This document shows, one piece after another, positions 17,311 through 26,485 of a stretch of 64,000 bases of DNA. This DNA is from Bacteroidales bacterium. Lineage in GTDB: Bacteria > Bacteroidota > Bacteroidia > Bacteroidales > F082. Below the pieces are notes generated by a model. That model was not told where the DNA came from, made no database searches, and saw nothing but the letters and a program-made list of their open reading frames with translations. Each line of letters starts with the position of its first letter. The first letter of the stretch is position 1. Position numbers and translations under genes: made by a program. The stretch spans positions 39,465-103,464 of the forward strand of contig JAEETH010000007.1 in the NCBI GenBank assembly GCA_016290215.1, given 5' to 3'.

Positions 17311-18527
17311 TACCATTTCAGAATCTTCCTGAAATCGTATTCTTCAGGATTGGGCAGGTAAGCCTTGGCTGCTTCGTAATCGGCGGGACTAATGTACTGC
17401 AAGCCGTCGTTGAAAATCAACTCGGCCTTCGGACCGTTCAGGTTGACCAAACGCGGTTTGATCTTGCCGTTTTCGTCTTCCACGTCCTTCAGGTACAGCG
17501 GCATAATCTCGCCCTTCGGGTTGGTGGTAACCATGGCGCCACTCACACCCTTGTCGAAGAGTTTCTTCACGCCGTAGCCCAACAGTGAGCAGTAGGTCAG
17601 GTCGTAGCCATTGGGCTCCACGCAACGGATGCCGTAACCGATTTCGACGGGGCGGCTCTTCACGTTGATGCCTAAAGCTTTCAGTCTTTGTTGCAACAAG
17701 AGGTTGAAGATATGAGCCTTACTGACATTACCTAACTCAGGGTGGCCATGTTCGTCGTAGGTGAAGGCCACACCCGATTTCTCGATTTCCTCGTCGCTCA
17801 TGAAGTGGAACACGCCCTCGCTGATGATGACCACGCCATAGTTGACACCCAAGAGCTTGCGCTTCACGATGGAGCTGACCACCAACTTGATGATGGCATC
17901 GAAGGTGACCTCTGCCTTGTTGAACATCTCGGGGATGACCACCATCGGGCAGTGGCAGGCAGATGTCATGCCGAAAGCCAAGTGACCGGCCTCACGGCCC
18001 ATCGCGGAGACCACAAACCAGTTGCCGCTGGTACGCGCATCTTCGTAGATGGTCTGCACCAAATGCACAGCAGCATCCTTAGCAGAGTAGTAGCCAAAGG
18101 TCGGGCTGCCCTCAGGCAACGGCAGGTCGTTGTCGATGGTCTTGGGCACATGGATGTTTTGGATGGGGAAACCACTGCTGGCCAAGAACTTCGAGATGCG
18201 GTTGGCCGTCGATGCGGTGTCATCGCCGCCGATGGTGACCAACAGTTTGATGTTGTTCTTGACAAAGAACTCGGTGTTAAACTCCTCATTCTTAGGTTTA
18301 TAGCGGCTCATCTTCAAGGCTGAACCACCTTGTTTGAGGATGGCGTCGGCATAGAGGAAGTCCATTTCGACCACATCGGGATTGGGGTTGAAAAGGTTCT
18401 TGTAGCCGTCATTGAGGCCGAGTACACGATAACCGGCCTTGAGGAAGGTCTTGGCCACGGTGCTGATGACCGTGTTGATTCCAGGTGCCGGACCGCCGCC
18501 GGCGAGGATTACGATGGATTCTTTCAT
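17310..18527 (-). CDS. pfp: 6-phosphofructokinase, probably pyrophosphate-dependent, 405 aa
   Basis: PFK-A superfamily fold: GGGPAPGIN at 10-18 binds the phosphoryl donor region, GGDD at 100-103, PKTIDND catalytic loop, MGREAGHLA substrate loop. In this superfamily an Asp after GGD blocks ATP binding and favours pyrophosphate, and a Lys in PKTIDND goes with it. So I infer PPi-dependent phosphorylation of fructose-6-phosphate, which is reversible and serves both glycolysis and gluconeogenesis. A 405-aa length fits the clade with such enzymes in Bacteroidota. Cytoplasmic. The gene stands alone between two family A elements. Confidence 0.88.
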   Translation of the reverse strand: MKESIVILAGGGPAPGINTVISTVAKTFLKAGYRVLGLNDGYKNLFNPNPDVVEMDFLYADAILKQGGSALKMSRYKPKNEEFNTEFFVKNNIKLLVTIGGDDTASTANRISKFLASSGFPIQNIHVPKTIDNDLPLPEGSPTFGYYSAKDAAVHLVQTIYEDARTSGNWFVVSAMGREAGHLAFGMTSACHCPMVVIPEMFNKAEVTFDAIIKLVVSSIVKRKLLGVNYGVVIISEGVFHFMSDEEIEKSGVAFTYDEHGHPELGNVSKAHIFNLLLQQRLKALGINVKSRPVEIGYGIRCVEPNGYDLTYCSLLGYGVKKLFDKGVSGAMVTTNPKGEIMPLYLKDVEDENGKIKPRLVNLNGPKAELIFNDGLQYISPADYEAAKAYLPNPEEYDFRKILKW

Positions 18528-18529
18528 AT

Positions 18530-18606
18530 TATCGGATTTAAAGATTTAGAATTCAAAGATTTGAAGATTCAAAATTTAAGATTTAAAGATTCAAAGATTC
18601 AAAATT
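18530..18606. repeat. Low-complexity AAGATTCAAA repeats upstream of pfp
   Basis: Many overlapping copies of GATTTAAAGATT/AAGATTCAAA. The reverse-complement style (GAATCTTTGAATCTTGAATC) recurs at 46690-46762. It occupies the leader of the phosphofructokinase gene on the minus strand. Confidence 0.6.
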
Positions 18607-18739
18607 GAGTTTCCCTTCGGGAATGGATTAGCACTGTTTTTGTTTTCTGCGACGGCTTGTGGTATCATCAGTTCGTAAAGTCCCAAAGACCGTCGCTTGA
18701 TAACTGCCACCACCCTCCATTCCCCGCAGGGGAATCTCC
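18607..18739. repeat. Family A element, copy 2 (compensated stem)
   Basis: 5' hairpin TTTCCC-TTC-GGGAAT and 3' hairpin ATTCCCC-GCA-GGGGAAT. The central stem is GCGACGG paired with CCGTCGC, where the other copies have GCGGCGG with CCGCCGC. Both strands of the stem changed together. It sits between pfp and the GH92 gene. Confidence 0.85.
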
Positions 18740-21700
18740 TATTCTATCACCAGCTCATCACAGAAAATCCAAGCCTTCTGTCCGGCGCCGACATGGCCTT
18801 CGGGGCAGGTGCCGATGGTCTTGGCCACCATCTTCACATAGCGGGCATTGGTGCGCGGACGCACCTCCATCTCTTGGATATAGGCACCGTCGGCATCATC
18901 GGGGATGTCGTTCTTCACCTTGCCCACACTGCGGAAGTTCTTGCCGTCGTCACTGACGAAATACTCCACCTCGCGCGGCATCCAAATCCAGGAGTAGACC
19001 TCCTGCAAGAAGCTACCCGCCAAGCGATTGATTTTCTTGGGCTGACCCAAGTCGACAGTGGCGATAAGGTCGACGCCATAGTAGCCCTGCCATGTGCCCG
19101 TGCGGAAGTTGTCGTTGCCACGCAGATGGTCGATAAGGGCCTTGACGCCACCAGCGGAATATTGTTCGTTGTACATGTTCTCCAACTTCACGCTGCGGTT
19201 GGCATCAATGAGGTAGTACTGCGCGTCGATGGGCAGACTCCAGCGGTCGCCTTGTTTGGCAGCAGCACGCACCAAGGTGTTTTCCTTCAAACAAAGCGGC
19301 TGCTCATAAAGCTTTCCGCTTTCCTTCGGGTCGCTGCCATCGGTGGTGTAGTAGAGTTCCACACCCTCGATGGGATGGCTCATGCTCACCATCAGGCTGT
19401 CGAAGAAGGTGTCGGAGTTGGCATTGATGGTCGGGACGATGATGATGTCGTTGTCTTTGGCGATGCGCACCACAGGGCAATTCTCAGGCTGTGTGGCCCA
19501 AGTGGAATTGGGCTGGTCGGTCATGGTGAATTCCAACTTGCCGCCGTTATACACCTCGTCGAAGGTGATGTAGCTGCGTTCCAAAGGCTTGCCGTTCAAC
19601 TTCACTGACTGCACGTAGCAGTTTTTGTCATTCAAGCCCTTGGCCACCACTTCAAACTGCTTGCCGTTTTCAAAGGTCAACTTCATGTTTTCGAAGCGAG
19701 GCAGACCCAACACATAGTAGCCCGAAGCAGGTGTGGCAGGATAGAAGCCCATGCACGAGAACACTGCCCAAGCTGACATCTGGCCGCAGTCTTCGTTGCC
19801 GGAATAACCATCGCGACGGTCGGTGTAGAAGTCGTCCATCACCTGTTTCACGTATTTCTGTGTCTTGGTCGGTTGACCGACGAAGTTGTACATATACACG
19901 GTGTTGTGGCTCGGCTCGTTGCCGTGGGCATATTGCCCGATGAGGCCCGTGATGTCGGGTTGCACACGACCCGTCAGGTTGGACGGAGCGTTGAAGAGGG
20001 CATCGAGTTTGGCCTCGTATGCCGTCCAGCCACCCATGAGGTCGATGTGGCCGTTGATGTCCTGCGGCACGAAGAAGCCATATTGATAGGAGTTGGCCTC
20101 GGTCAGCGTGAAGTTGACCTGTGCTGGGTCGAAGGGACGTGCCCAGCCACCGTTGCGACGACCTTGGAAGAACTGGTTCTCAGGGTTGTAGATATTCTTA
20201 TAGGCCTGTGCGCGAGCATAAAACTCCTTGGCAATTTCGGTCTCGCCCATGTCGTCGGCCATGCGAGCCACGCACCAGTCGTCGTAGGCATATTCGAGGG
20301 TCTTCGAAACAGCCTCGCCTTCCGTTTCAATCGGGATGTAGCCGTATTTCATGTAAGCGCCCATGCCACGGAAGTCGTCTTTTTGGCTGGCTACCATGGC
20401 CTCCAACGCCTTCTTCGTATCGAAGTCGCGGATGCCGGCAAAATAGGCGTCGGCGATGACGGGGATGGCGTGGTTGCCAATCATGCAGTAGGTCTCGTTG
20501 GCGGCCAGTTCCCAGATAGGCAGGATATGGTGGGGGTTGGTCTCGTACTTATTAATAAAGGTGTTGATGAAGTCGAGGGTGCGCTCGCGCTGCATCAGGC
20601 TGAAGAGCGGGTGCAGGCTACGGAAGGTGTCCCACAAAGAGAACACGGTATAAACGGGTCTCTCCGACTTGTAAATCTTCAAGTCATGGGCACGATAGCG
20701 GCCATCGGCATCGCTGAAGAGGTTGGGGGCCACCATGCAGTGGTAGAGGGCCGAATAAAACACGGTCTTGTTTGATTCATTGGGGTCGGCAACGGCATAG
20801 CGCAACAGTTCCTTGTTCCATTTGTCGTAGGCTTTCTGTTTCAACGCGTCGAAGTCGAAGTCACCATCGGCGAGTTCGGCCTTCAGGTTGTTCTTGGCTC
20901 CTTCCACGTCGACGGCGGAGAGGGCGATGCGCATGATGATGGGTTCGTCATTGGTATCAGGAAACAAAAACCATACTTTCGTATCATTATCATCGAGTTC
21001 AACCTTTTTCTCAATTTGGGTATCAGAATACTTAGTATAATCAAAAAAAGATGGCAAATCGTGATCCTCTACAGCAAAAGGCCTCGAAAACTCTGCATAG
21101 AAATATAGGTATTGTTCATTAGCCCAGTCTTTTGTGCGACGGAAACCACTGATGGCATGGTCATTTTCCACATTCACCTTCGCCTCATACACAATTTCGT
21201 CATTAACGCCATGAAGCATATCAAGCAACAGGAACTGTCCGGAATCCTTTGGGTAAGTGCAACGCATCATGCCAACACGGTCTCCTGTGGTCAATTCCAC
21301 TTTCACACTATCATCCAAAATGACAGAATAGTAACCCGCTTGGGCATCCTCATCTTCATGTTTGAAGGTTGCGTTGCTGTAAACCGAATCATAATACGCA
21401 TACTTTTCATTCGGCAAGTCACGGTAAAACATAAACTCTCCCGTAAACGGCATAAACCTGAAATCCCCATAGTCGGAGCAGCCGGTACCGCTGAGGTGGG
21501 TGGTGCTGAAGCCGAGGATGGTGTTGTCGCTGGTGTGGTAACCCGAGCAGCCGTCCCAGTCGTTCATGCGGGTGTCGGGGCTGAACTGCACCATGCCGAA
21601 GGGCACCGTGGCGCCCGGGAAGGTGTGGCCGTGGCCGCCCGTTCCAATGAAAGGATCAACGTAATTAGCTGGGTCGGCAACATAGTCGGCCTTAGGTTCT

Positions 21701-21756
21701 GTTGTGCTACATGCCGCTAAACAGAGCAGCAAAAGGGGTAGGAATAGTTTTTTCAT
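18739..21756 (-). CDS. GH92 alpha-mannosidase-like lipoprotein with CBM-type C-terminus, 1005 aa
   Basis: Signal peptide with lipobox LAAC (Cys16), so it is lipid-anchored at the cell surface or periplasm. GH92 domain ~30-760: YVDPFIGTGGHGHTFPGATVPFGM, the GNEPSHNTVYMYNF loop and the NEDCGQMSAWAVFSCMGFYP motif, which carries the acidic catalytic residues of the family (exo-acting Ca-dependent mannosidases). After it come a chitobiase C-terminal-like domain (~775-840, VELYYTTDGSDPKESG) and an F5/8-type-C/CBM32-like domain (~850-1005, VDLGQPKKINRLAGSF, REVEYFVSDDGKNF). It probably trims alpha-mannosides from host or yeast glycans; linkage cannot be told. The start is the ATG at 21756 before MKKLFLPLLL. 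No polysaccharide utilisation locus (SusC/D) genes are nearby, which is unusual. Confidence 0.92.
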   Translation of the reverse strand: MKKLFLPLLLLCLAACSTTEPKADYVADPANYVDPFIGTGGHGHTFPGATVPFGMVQFSPDTRMNDWDGCSGYHTSDNTILGFSTTHLSGTGCSDYGDFRFMPFTGEFMFYRDLPNEKYAYYDSVYSNATFKHEDEDAQAGYYSVILDDSVKVELTTGDRVGMMRCTYPKDSGQFLLLDMLHGVNDEIVYEAKVNVENDHAISGFRRTKDWANEQYLYFYAEFSRPFAVEDHDLPSFFDYTKYSDTQIEKKVELDDNDTKVWFLFPDTNDEPIIMRIALSAVDVEGAKNNLKAELADGDFDFDALKQKAYDKWNKELLRYAVADPNESNKTVFYSALYHCMVAPNLFSDADGRYRAHDLKIYKSERPVYTVFSLWDTFRSLHPLFSLMQRERTLDFINTFINKYETNPHHILPIWELAANETYCMIGNHAIPVIADAYFAGIRDFDTKKALEAMVASQKDDFRGMGAYMKYGYIPIETEGEAVSKTLEYAYDDWCVARMADDMGETEIAKEFYARAQAYKNIYNPENQFFQGRRNGGWARPFDPAQVNFTLTEANSYQYGFFVPQDINGHIDLMGGWTAYEAKLDALFNAPSNLTGRVQPDITGLIGQYAHGNEPSHNTVYMYNFVGQPTKTQKYVKQVMDDFYTDRRDGYSGNEDCGQMSAWAVFSCMGFYPATPASGYYVLGLPRFENMKLTFENGKQFEVVAKGLNDKNCYVQSVKLNGKPLERSYITFDEVYNGGKLEFTMTDQPNSTWATQPENCPVVRIAKDNDIIIVPTINANSDTFFDSLMVSMSHPIEGVELYYTTDGSDPKESGKLYEQPLCLKENTLVRAAAKQGDRWSLPIDAQYYLIDANRSVKLENMYNEQYSAGGVKALIDHLRGNDNFRTGTWQGYYGVDLIATVDLGQPKKINRLAGSFLQEVYSWIWMPREVEYFVSDDGKNFRSVGKVKNDIPDDADGAYIQEMEVRPRTNARYVKMVAKTIGTCPEGHVGAGQKAWIFCDELVIE

Positions 21757-21830
21757 GATAGACAATATTTGTTTGAGGGTGTAAAGATATAGCTTTTATC
21801 AATGCAAAGAGACAAAAACAATAATATTTT

Positions 21831-21965
21831 GAGTTTCCCTACGGGAATGGAGTTCGGCTGGCCTTTAATGCCAGCGGCGGCTGGTGGCGTTTACAATACA
21901 TTAATTCTCACCGCCGCCGCATAATAAACCAGCATCAAACTTGCCATTCCCAAAGGGAATCTCCT
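21831..21965. repeat. Family A element, copy 3
   Basis: 5' hairpin TTTCCC-TAC-GGGAAT, central AGCGGCGGC...CCGCCGC stem around TTTACAATAC, 3' hairpin ATTCCC-AAA-GGGAAT. It lies in the divergent region between the GH92 gene and the T9SS BNR-type gene. Confidence 0.85.
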
Positions 21966-22011
21966 ATTGCCTCATCCAATCTTATTCCCAAAGGAAACCC
22001 ATTTATTCTTG

Positions 22012-22043
22012 GCACAATAATTGCGGGATTTTAATTATTGTGC
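22012..22043. promoter_or_regulatory. Inverted repeat upstream of a T9SS gene (operator candidate)
   Basis: GCACAATAATT (22012-22022) and AATTATTGTGC (22033-22043) form perfect 11-bp arms with a 10-bp spacer, about 40 bp upstream of the -7 box at 22084. The region 21757-22148 otherwise holds only family A copy 3. A dimeric repressor site is one reading; an RNA hairpin of a divergent transcript is another. Confidence 0.45.
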
Positions 22044-22083
22044 AAAAATTTGCCATTTTTACGGCTGCTATTCCAAAAATGAT

Positions 22084-22091
22084 TATATTTG
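22084..22091 (+). promoter_or_regulatory. -7 box TATATTTG
   Basis: TATATTTGCAGCC lies 58 bp upstream of the ATG at 22149, giving a leader of about 50 nt. Confidence 0.6.
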
Positions 22092-22148
22092 CAGCCCAAA
22101 TAGTCGAAAACTAAACACAACAACTAACCTAATTAAAACACACAAAAA

Positions 22149-24164
22149 ATGAAAAAAGTATTACTGTTTTCCTTGAGCCTTGTATTAGGCTTCAGTGCTT
22201 TCGCACAACAGCGCGTCTCAAAGACTGAACTCAATTCAGCCACGACCAGCGCAAAGAAGACTGTTGTGGGCAAAGAAGTTAGCGCCCAACCTGCTGCCCA
22301 ATTCGCTCCCCAAACCGCAAAGAGCGTTGTCGTCAACAGATACCAAGACATGGAGTATGCCCAAACCATGTGGACCTACTACGACCTCCAGTCCAACCAG
22401 TATGTTGCCAACCGTATGTATCAAATGCCTGACGGTTCGGTCGCTGCTGTTGCCACCATGTCGCACGAGGCCAACCAAGTGGCTTCTGACCGTGGTACCG
22501 GCTACAACTTCTACAAAAACGGTGCTTGGATGGACGAACCCGAAACTCGTGTCGAGCCTTTCAAGACGGGTTGGCCTACCATTGCCCAATGGGGCGAAAA
22601 CGGTGAAATTCTCCTTTGCCACGGCAATGGTCACCTGCAGTGCTTCACCAGAGAAGTGGCTGGCGAAGGCGAATGGGTTGACATGGGCTTTCTGCCGGAT
22701 CACCCGGAAGACTATCCTTACAATGAGTACGCTACCTGGCCGAGAGTGGTCACCTCTGGCGACAACCACAACATCATCCACGTTATCGCTTGCTTGCAAC
22801 ACACCGTTAGCGACACCGAAGGCTATGTCCACACCGTCCTTTATCGTTCGGAAGACGCCACCAACTGGGAAGTGAGCTATGGCCCGCTCCAAGAACTGGG
22901 TTATGAACAAGGTTCATTCTCCGCTGACGACTACTGCATGGCCGCCAACGGCCACAATGTGGCTATCCTCTACTCTGGCTGCCTCACCAACAGCGTTTTC
23001 ATGTTCAAATCAACCGACGACGGTTTGACTTGGGAAACCACCAAAGTCTGGGAGCACCCCTTCGAAAACGTTGAACTTGACGAACCTAACTTAGACTATG
23101 GCGACACCTTGTTCATGCCCATGAATGGTGCCATCGCTATCGACAACAACGGTGTTGTCCATGTGGCTCTCAACTCCTTCGAGATGACTCACCTTTCAGA
23201 CACCGAGCCTGGTTACTACAGCTACTACTATGGCCGTATGGTTGACGGTATCCTCTACTGGAACGACACCCAAGAGGCTCCCATGAGCGACACCTATCAC
23301 CCGGAATATGTTGGTACTGTTTATGAAGAGCACTTTGCCGAACCCAACCCGTTCCACGTCGCTCGTCTGTGGTGGCCTGTCGCCGATGACCCAGGCTATG
23401 TCCACATGCTGCCCGATTCAACCAAGTGGATTGGCTTCGTCCCCATGCATCAAGGTTCCGACTGGGATAACAACAAGTTCTATCATGGAAAAGACTATCA
23501 TTCCAGATTCTATGGCACTTCCGGTCATCCGGCCCTTTCAATCGACCCCCAAGGCAACATTGCTTGCGCCTATTCAACTCCTTGCACGCTGCTAGAAAAC
23601 GAAAGTGACCCCTACTACAAGAGACACATCTATGTGAGCTATCGCAACGTTGACGAAGGCTACTGGCACCAAATCGTCGATGACATCACCGACCCTGAAG
23701 CAGTTTTCGAATTGAGCGGCGGTGACAACATCTTCACCATCTCCGTGCCCAACACCGTCAATGATGGCGAATTCTGGTTCGGCTTCCAAAGCGACTACGA
23801 AGTCGGTCTCTACTGGGGTACCAACGATGATCCTGTACAGACCTCAGCTACCGAAAACGGCATCTTCGTCATGAAGGTGTTGGCCGATCCTGAAATGGTC
23901 AGCGTTCCCGAAAGCAACGAAGCCAAGGACGTGATCTACGGCATCTATCCTAACCCTGCCACCGACTACGTGGTTGTGAAGTCAGCCATGGACGTTGAGG
24001 CCAACATCACCATCATCAACCTCGTTGGTCAGACTGTGAAGCAGTTCAACAAGAGCCTGAAGATGGGTGACAACGCTTTCGACATCGACCTCAAGAGCGG
24101 CATCTACTTCTGCAACATCAACGCCAATGGCTACAACAAGACCATCAAGCTCGTTGTGAAGTAA
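22149..24164 (+). CDS. T9SS-secreted BNR/beta-propeller-like protein, 671 aa (paralogue 1)
   Basis: Signal peptide 1-20 (MKKVLLFSLSLVLGFSAFAQ). The body is beta-rich with BNR/Asp-box-like motifs: RSEDATNWEV and KSTDDGLTWETTKV, each S-x-D-x-G/A-x-T-W style, and WPTIAQWGENGEILL. These fit a sialidase-type propeller, but I see no clear catalytic triad of a sialidase. Sorting domain at ~595-671 (YGIYPNPATDYVVV to KTIKLVVK). Role unknown; likely surface-exposed binding or glycan-active. The next gene (24471) is a paralogue with the same organisation, and both are followed by a similar terminator and a family A element, suggesting tandem duplication of a whole unit. Confidence 0.82.
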   Translation: MKKVLLFSLSLVLGFSAFAQQRVSKTELNSATTSAKKTVVGKEVSAQPAAQFAPQTAKSVVVNRYQDMEYAQTMWTYYDLQSNQYVANRMYQMPDGSVAAVATMSHEANQVASDRGTGYNFYKNGAWMDEPETRVEPFKTGWPTIAQWGENGEILLCHGNGHLQCFTREVAGEGEWVDMGFLPDHPEDYPYNEYATWPRVVTSGDNHNIIHVIACLQHTVSDTEGYVHTVLYRSEDATNWEVSYGPLQELGYEQGSFSADDYCMAANGHNVAILYSGCLTNSVFMFKSTDDGLTWETTKVWEHPFENVELDEPNLDYGDTLFMPMNGAIAIDNNGVVHVALNSFEMTHLSDTEPGYYSYYYGRMVDGILYWNDTQEAPMSDTYHPEYVGTVYEEHFAEPNPFHVARLWWPVADDPGYVHMLPDSTKWIGFVPMHQGSDWDNNKFYHGKDYHSRFYGTSGHPALSIDPQGNIACAYSTPCTLLENESDPYYKRHIYVSYRNVDEGYWHQIVDDITDPEAVFELSGGDNIFTISVPNTVNDGEFWFGFQSDYEVGLYWGTNDDPVQTSATENGIFVMKVLADPEMVSVPESNEAKDVIYGIYPNPATDYVVVKSAMDVEANITIINLVGQTVKQFNKSLKMGDNAFDIDLKSGIYFCNINANGYNKTIKLVVK

Positions 24165-24186
24165 TCCAACATCTTAGGATAACATC

Positions 24187-24217
24187 AAAAAAGGAGGCCT
24201 TCGGGTCTCCTTTTTTT
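24187..24217 (+). terminator. Intrinsic terminator after paralogue 1
   Basis: AAAAAAGGAGGCC-TTCG-GG(T)CTCC then seven T. Nearly the same hairpin follows paralogue 2 at 26449. Confidence 0.9.
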
Positions 24218-24220
24218 GTG

Positions 24221-24348
24221 GATTCCCTGTGGGAATGGAGTCCTTCTGCCTTTCTATCAGCGGCGGCTTGCGGTATTTACGATACACTAATTCTTCCTGC
24301 CGCCGCATAATAAAACTAACACTATATTCCATTCCCGAGGGAATCTCG
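24221..24348. repeat. Family A element, copy 4
   Basis: 5' hairpin GATTCCC-TGT-GGGAATGGAG, central AGCGGCGGC...GCCGCCGC, 3' hairpin CCATTCCC-GA-GGGAATC. It starts 3 bp after the T-run of the terminator. The gap 24165-24470 holds only the terminator, this element and the next promoter. Confidence 0.85.
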
Positions 24349-24399
24349 CCACAGAAAGCAAAAAAACAATAAAACGACTTGCTTTTTCAGAAAAATAAC

Positions 24400-24407
24400 T
24401 ATCTTTG
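24400..24407 (+). promoter_or_regulatory. -7 box TATCTTTG for paralogue 2
   Basis: TATCTTTGCCC lies 64 bp upstream of the ATG at 24471. Confidence 0.6.
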
Positions 24408-24470
24408 CCCCCAAATAGGCATTAAACAAACATTATTATCAAACTTAATTATTAACCAAACTCATTCAAA

Positions 24471-26432
24471 ATGAAAAAGTTATTTACTTTAGCATTGGCT
24501 TTGTTGGTAGCCTTTGGCGGCTACTCACAAGTGCAAAAGGTGTCGAAAAACTCCGTCAAGAAGAACGACGCCACCAATTTTAAGGCTCCGAGATTAGGAG
24601 AAAACATCGAGTACGCCGAAAGCGAACCCACGATGACCTCCACTAGAGAGATTAATTATGGTGAGCTTGATTACACCTACTACGACTGGCAAACCAACCA
24701 CGGCTTCATCAACAGAACCGTTGTTTGGCCCGACGGAAAAGTGAACTTCGCTTACACCTACGCCAGCAGCGCCAGCTATGCCGACCGTGGTACCGCCATC
24801 GCCACCTACGATTCAAACACTGACGAATGGACTCCTATGGAAGGTCGTATCGAAGCCGACAGAACCGGTTTCGGCTCCATCGCCCGCTATGGTGAGAACG
24901 GCCTCGTTGTGGCTGCCCACACCTCCAACAACCTGAATGTCTACATTGTGGAAGACAAGGACAACATGACGCCCAACTCTGTCCCTGCCGCCCTTGGCAT
25001 CGGCAACGACGTGTGGTCACACCCCTGCGTGACCACTTCAGGTCCCAACCACGACATCATCCACATGGTCGCCGCCGTCTTCGAGGGTGAAGACAACGGT
25101 GTGACTGGCGCCATCAGATACTGGCGTTCGTCCGACGGCGAAGAGTGGGACATCGTTTGCAGAGAGCTCCCCTACCTGACGTCTGACTACGGCCTTGAGC
25201 ACGGCACCAACAGCTACTACTGGATGGAAACCACCGAAGACAACATGATTGGTCTCGTCGTCAACACTGGCTACACCGATGGTATCGTGCTCTACAGCAC
25301 CGACAATGGTGAAACCTGGCAGAGAAAGATTTACTTCCATGACCCCGATCCGAATCATATTTTCGGAGATGATGAAAACAGCTTCGCCTATCCCCGCTGG
25401 ACTTCTGCCTTGTGGAATGACAACAACGAACTGATGCTGGCTTACGAAGCCAACTTCAGCGACCACCAAGGCCACTATAGCAAACTTGGAGCTGGTGTCG
25501 CTTTCTGGAGCGAATACATGCCTTACCGTGGCGATGGCAGCAGCTTCGCCACCTGGGGAGGTGACACCTCCAACCCGATGCCTCCTACCCCTGGCCAACC
25601 CTTTATCATGGACAGTGCCTACATCAACCAAGACATCTATGCCTCTTGGTTCTTATGGAGCGATGCCACGCATGATGGCATAATGTGGCCAGAGTATTTC
25701 GGCTATTTATGCAACTGGACAGAAGAAGGCTATTGGGAAGATCCGTATGCTGAAGAGTGGGAATCCGAATGGAACATTGAGTCTGTCTCCGACCTTGGCA
25801 ACCATGGTGAATACAACTGTGGTGCCAATGCCATGCCCGTCCTCTGCAAGGTGAATGGCAACGACAACGAATTGGTGGCCGTTTGGTGCACATTGGATGA
25901 TGAACACATGATGGGCGACAGCTATTTCTTCAAACTCGTCGGTGCCATCTCCTATGACGCCGGTATGCACTGGAGCCACCCTGTGATGCTCACCGCCAAT
26001 GAATTCGAGTTCATGGAGAGCGAACAGGTTTATCCTCAAATCGCCACGATAGGTAACACCCTCATCGTTGCCGCTCAAATCGATTATTCTCCTTATTCAA
26101 CCGTCATGACACCCGCTTCAGATACTGATCCCGCCGACAACCACTACTGCGGCTTCACCTTCAACATCCCCGAACTGTTCGCATTCTATGACAGCACTTC
26201 TGACCATGTCAGCAACAACGTCCACATGACCCTCTTCCCCAACCCCGCCGTTGACCAACTCAACGTCACCCTCAGCAGCAATGCCGAGATTGTGGTTTAC
26301 AACATCATGGGTCAAAAGGTGATGAGCCAAGAAGGCCATGCCGGTGCCAACAGCATCAACGTCAGCAGCCTGAACAGCGGCATCTACTTCGTGAACGCTG
26401 GTTCCGACACCCAAAAGTTCATCGTGAAGTAA
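24471..26432 (+). CDS. T9SS-secreted BNR/beta-propeller-like protein, 653 aa (paralogue 2)
   Basis: Signal peptide 1-19 (MKKLFTLALALLVAFGGYSQ). It shares the layout of the 22149 product: an early YTYYDWQTN strand, a FGSIARYGENGLVVA strand, a VTTSGPNHDIIHMVAAV strand, Asp-box-like YWRSSDGEEWDI and YSTDNGETWQRKI, and a T9SS sorting domain (VHMTLFPNPAVDQLNV to SDTQKFIVK, ~580-653). The enzymatic or binding role is unknown. The two proteins are clearly homologous in the N-terminal 300 residues but differ in the centre, where this one is rich in Trp and acidic residues (WTEEGYWEDPYAEEWESEW), perhaps a ligand-binding or metal-binding face. Confidence 0.82.
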   Translation: MKKLFTLALALLVAFGGYSQVQKVSKNSVKKNDATNFKAPRLGENIEYAESEPTMTSTREINYGELDYTYYDWQTNHGFINRTVVWPDGKVNFAYTYASSASYADRGTAIATYDSNTDEWTPMEGRIEADRTGFGSIARYGENGLVVAAHTSNNLNVYIVEDKDNMTPNSVPAALGIGNDVWSHPCVTTSGPNHDIIHMVAAVFEGEDNGVTGAIRYWRSSDGEEWDIVCRELPYLTSDYGLEHGTNSYYWMETTEDNMIGLVVNTGYTDGIVLYSTDNGETWQRKIYFHDPDPNHIFGDDENSFAYPRWTSALWNDNNELMLAYEANFSDHQGHYSKLGAGVAFWSEYMPYRGDGSSFATWGGDTSNPMPPTPGQPFIMDSAYINQDIYASWFLWSDATHDGIMWPEYFGYLCNWTEEGYWEDPYAEEWESEWNIESVSDLGNHGEYNCGANAMPVLCKVNGNDNELVAVWCTLDDEHMMGDSYFFKLVGAISYDAGMHWSHPVMLTANEFEFMESEQVYPQIATIGNTLIVAAQIDYSPYSTVMTPASDTDPADNHYCGFTFNIPELFAFYDSTSDHVSNNVHMTLFPNPAVDQLNVTLSSNAEIVVYNIMGQKVMSQEGHAGANSINVSSLNSGIYFVNAGSDTQKFIVK

Positions 26433-26448
26433 TTCACCAAAACATTGT

Positions 26449-26482
26449 AAAAAAAAGGAGGCCGAAAGGTCTCCTTTTTTTG
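26449..26482 (+). terminator. Intrinsic terminator after paralogue 2
   Basis: AAAAAAGGAGGCC-GAAA-GG(T)CTCC followed by seven T; a sibling of the hairpin at 24187 with a different tetraloop. Confidence 0.9.
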
Positions 26483-26485
26483 TGG

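Noticed and set aside
18697-20775. Plus-strand frames opposite GH92
   Set aside because: They are antisense to a complete, conserved GH92 enzyme and show no recognisable domain.
22149-26432. The two BNR-type proteins as sialidases
   Set aside because: Asp-box-like turns are present, but I could not find the FRIP motif or the catalytic Arg triad, so no enzyme name is given.
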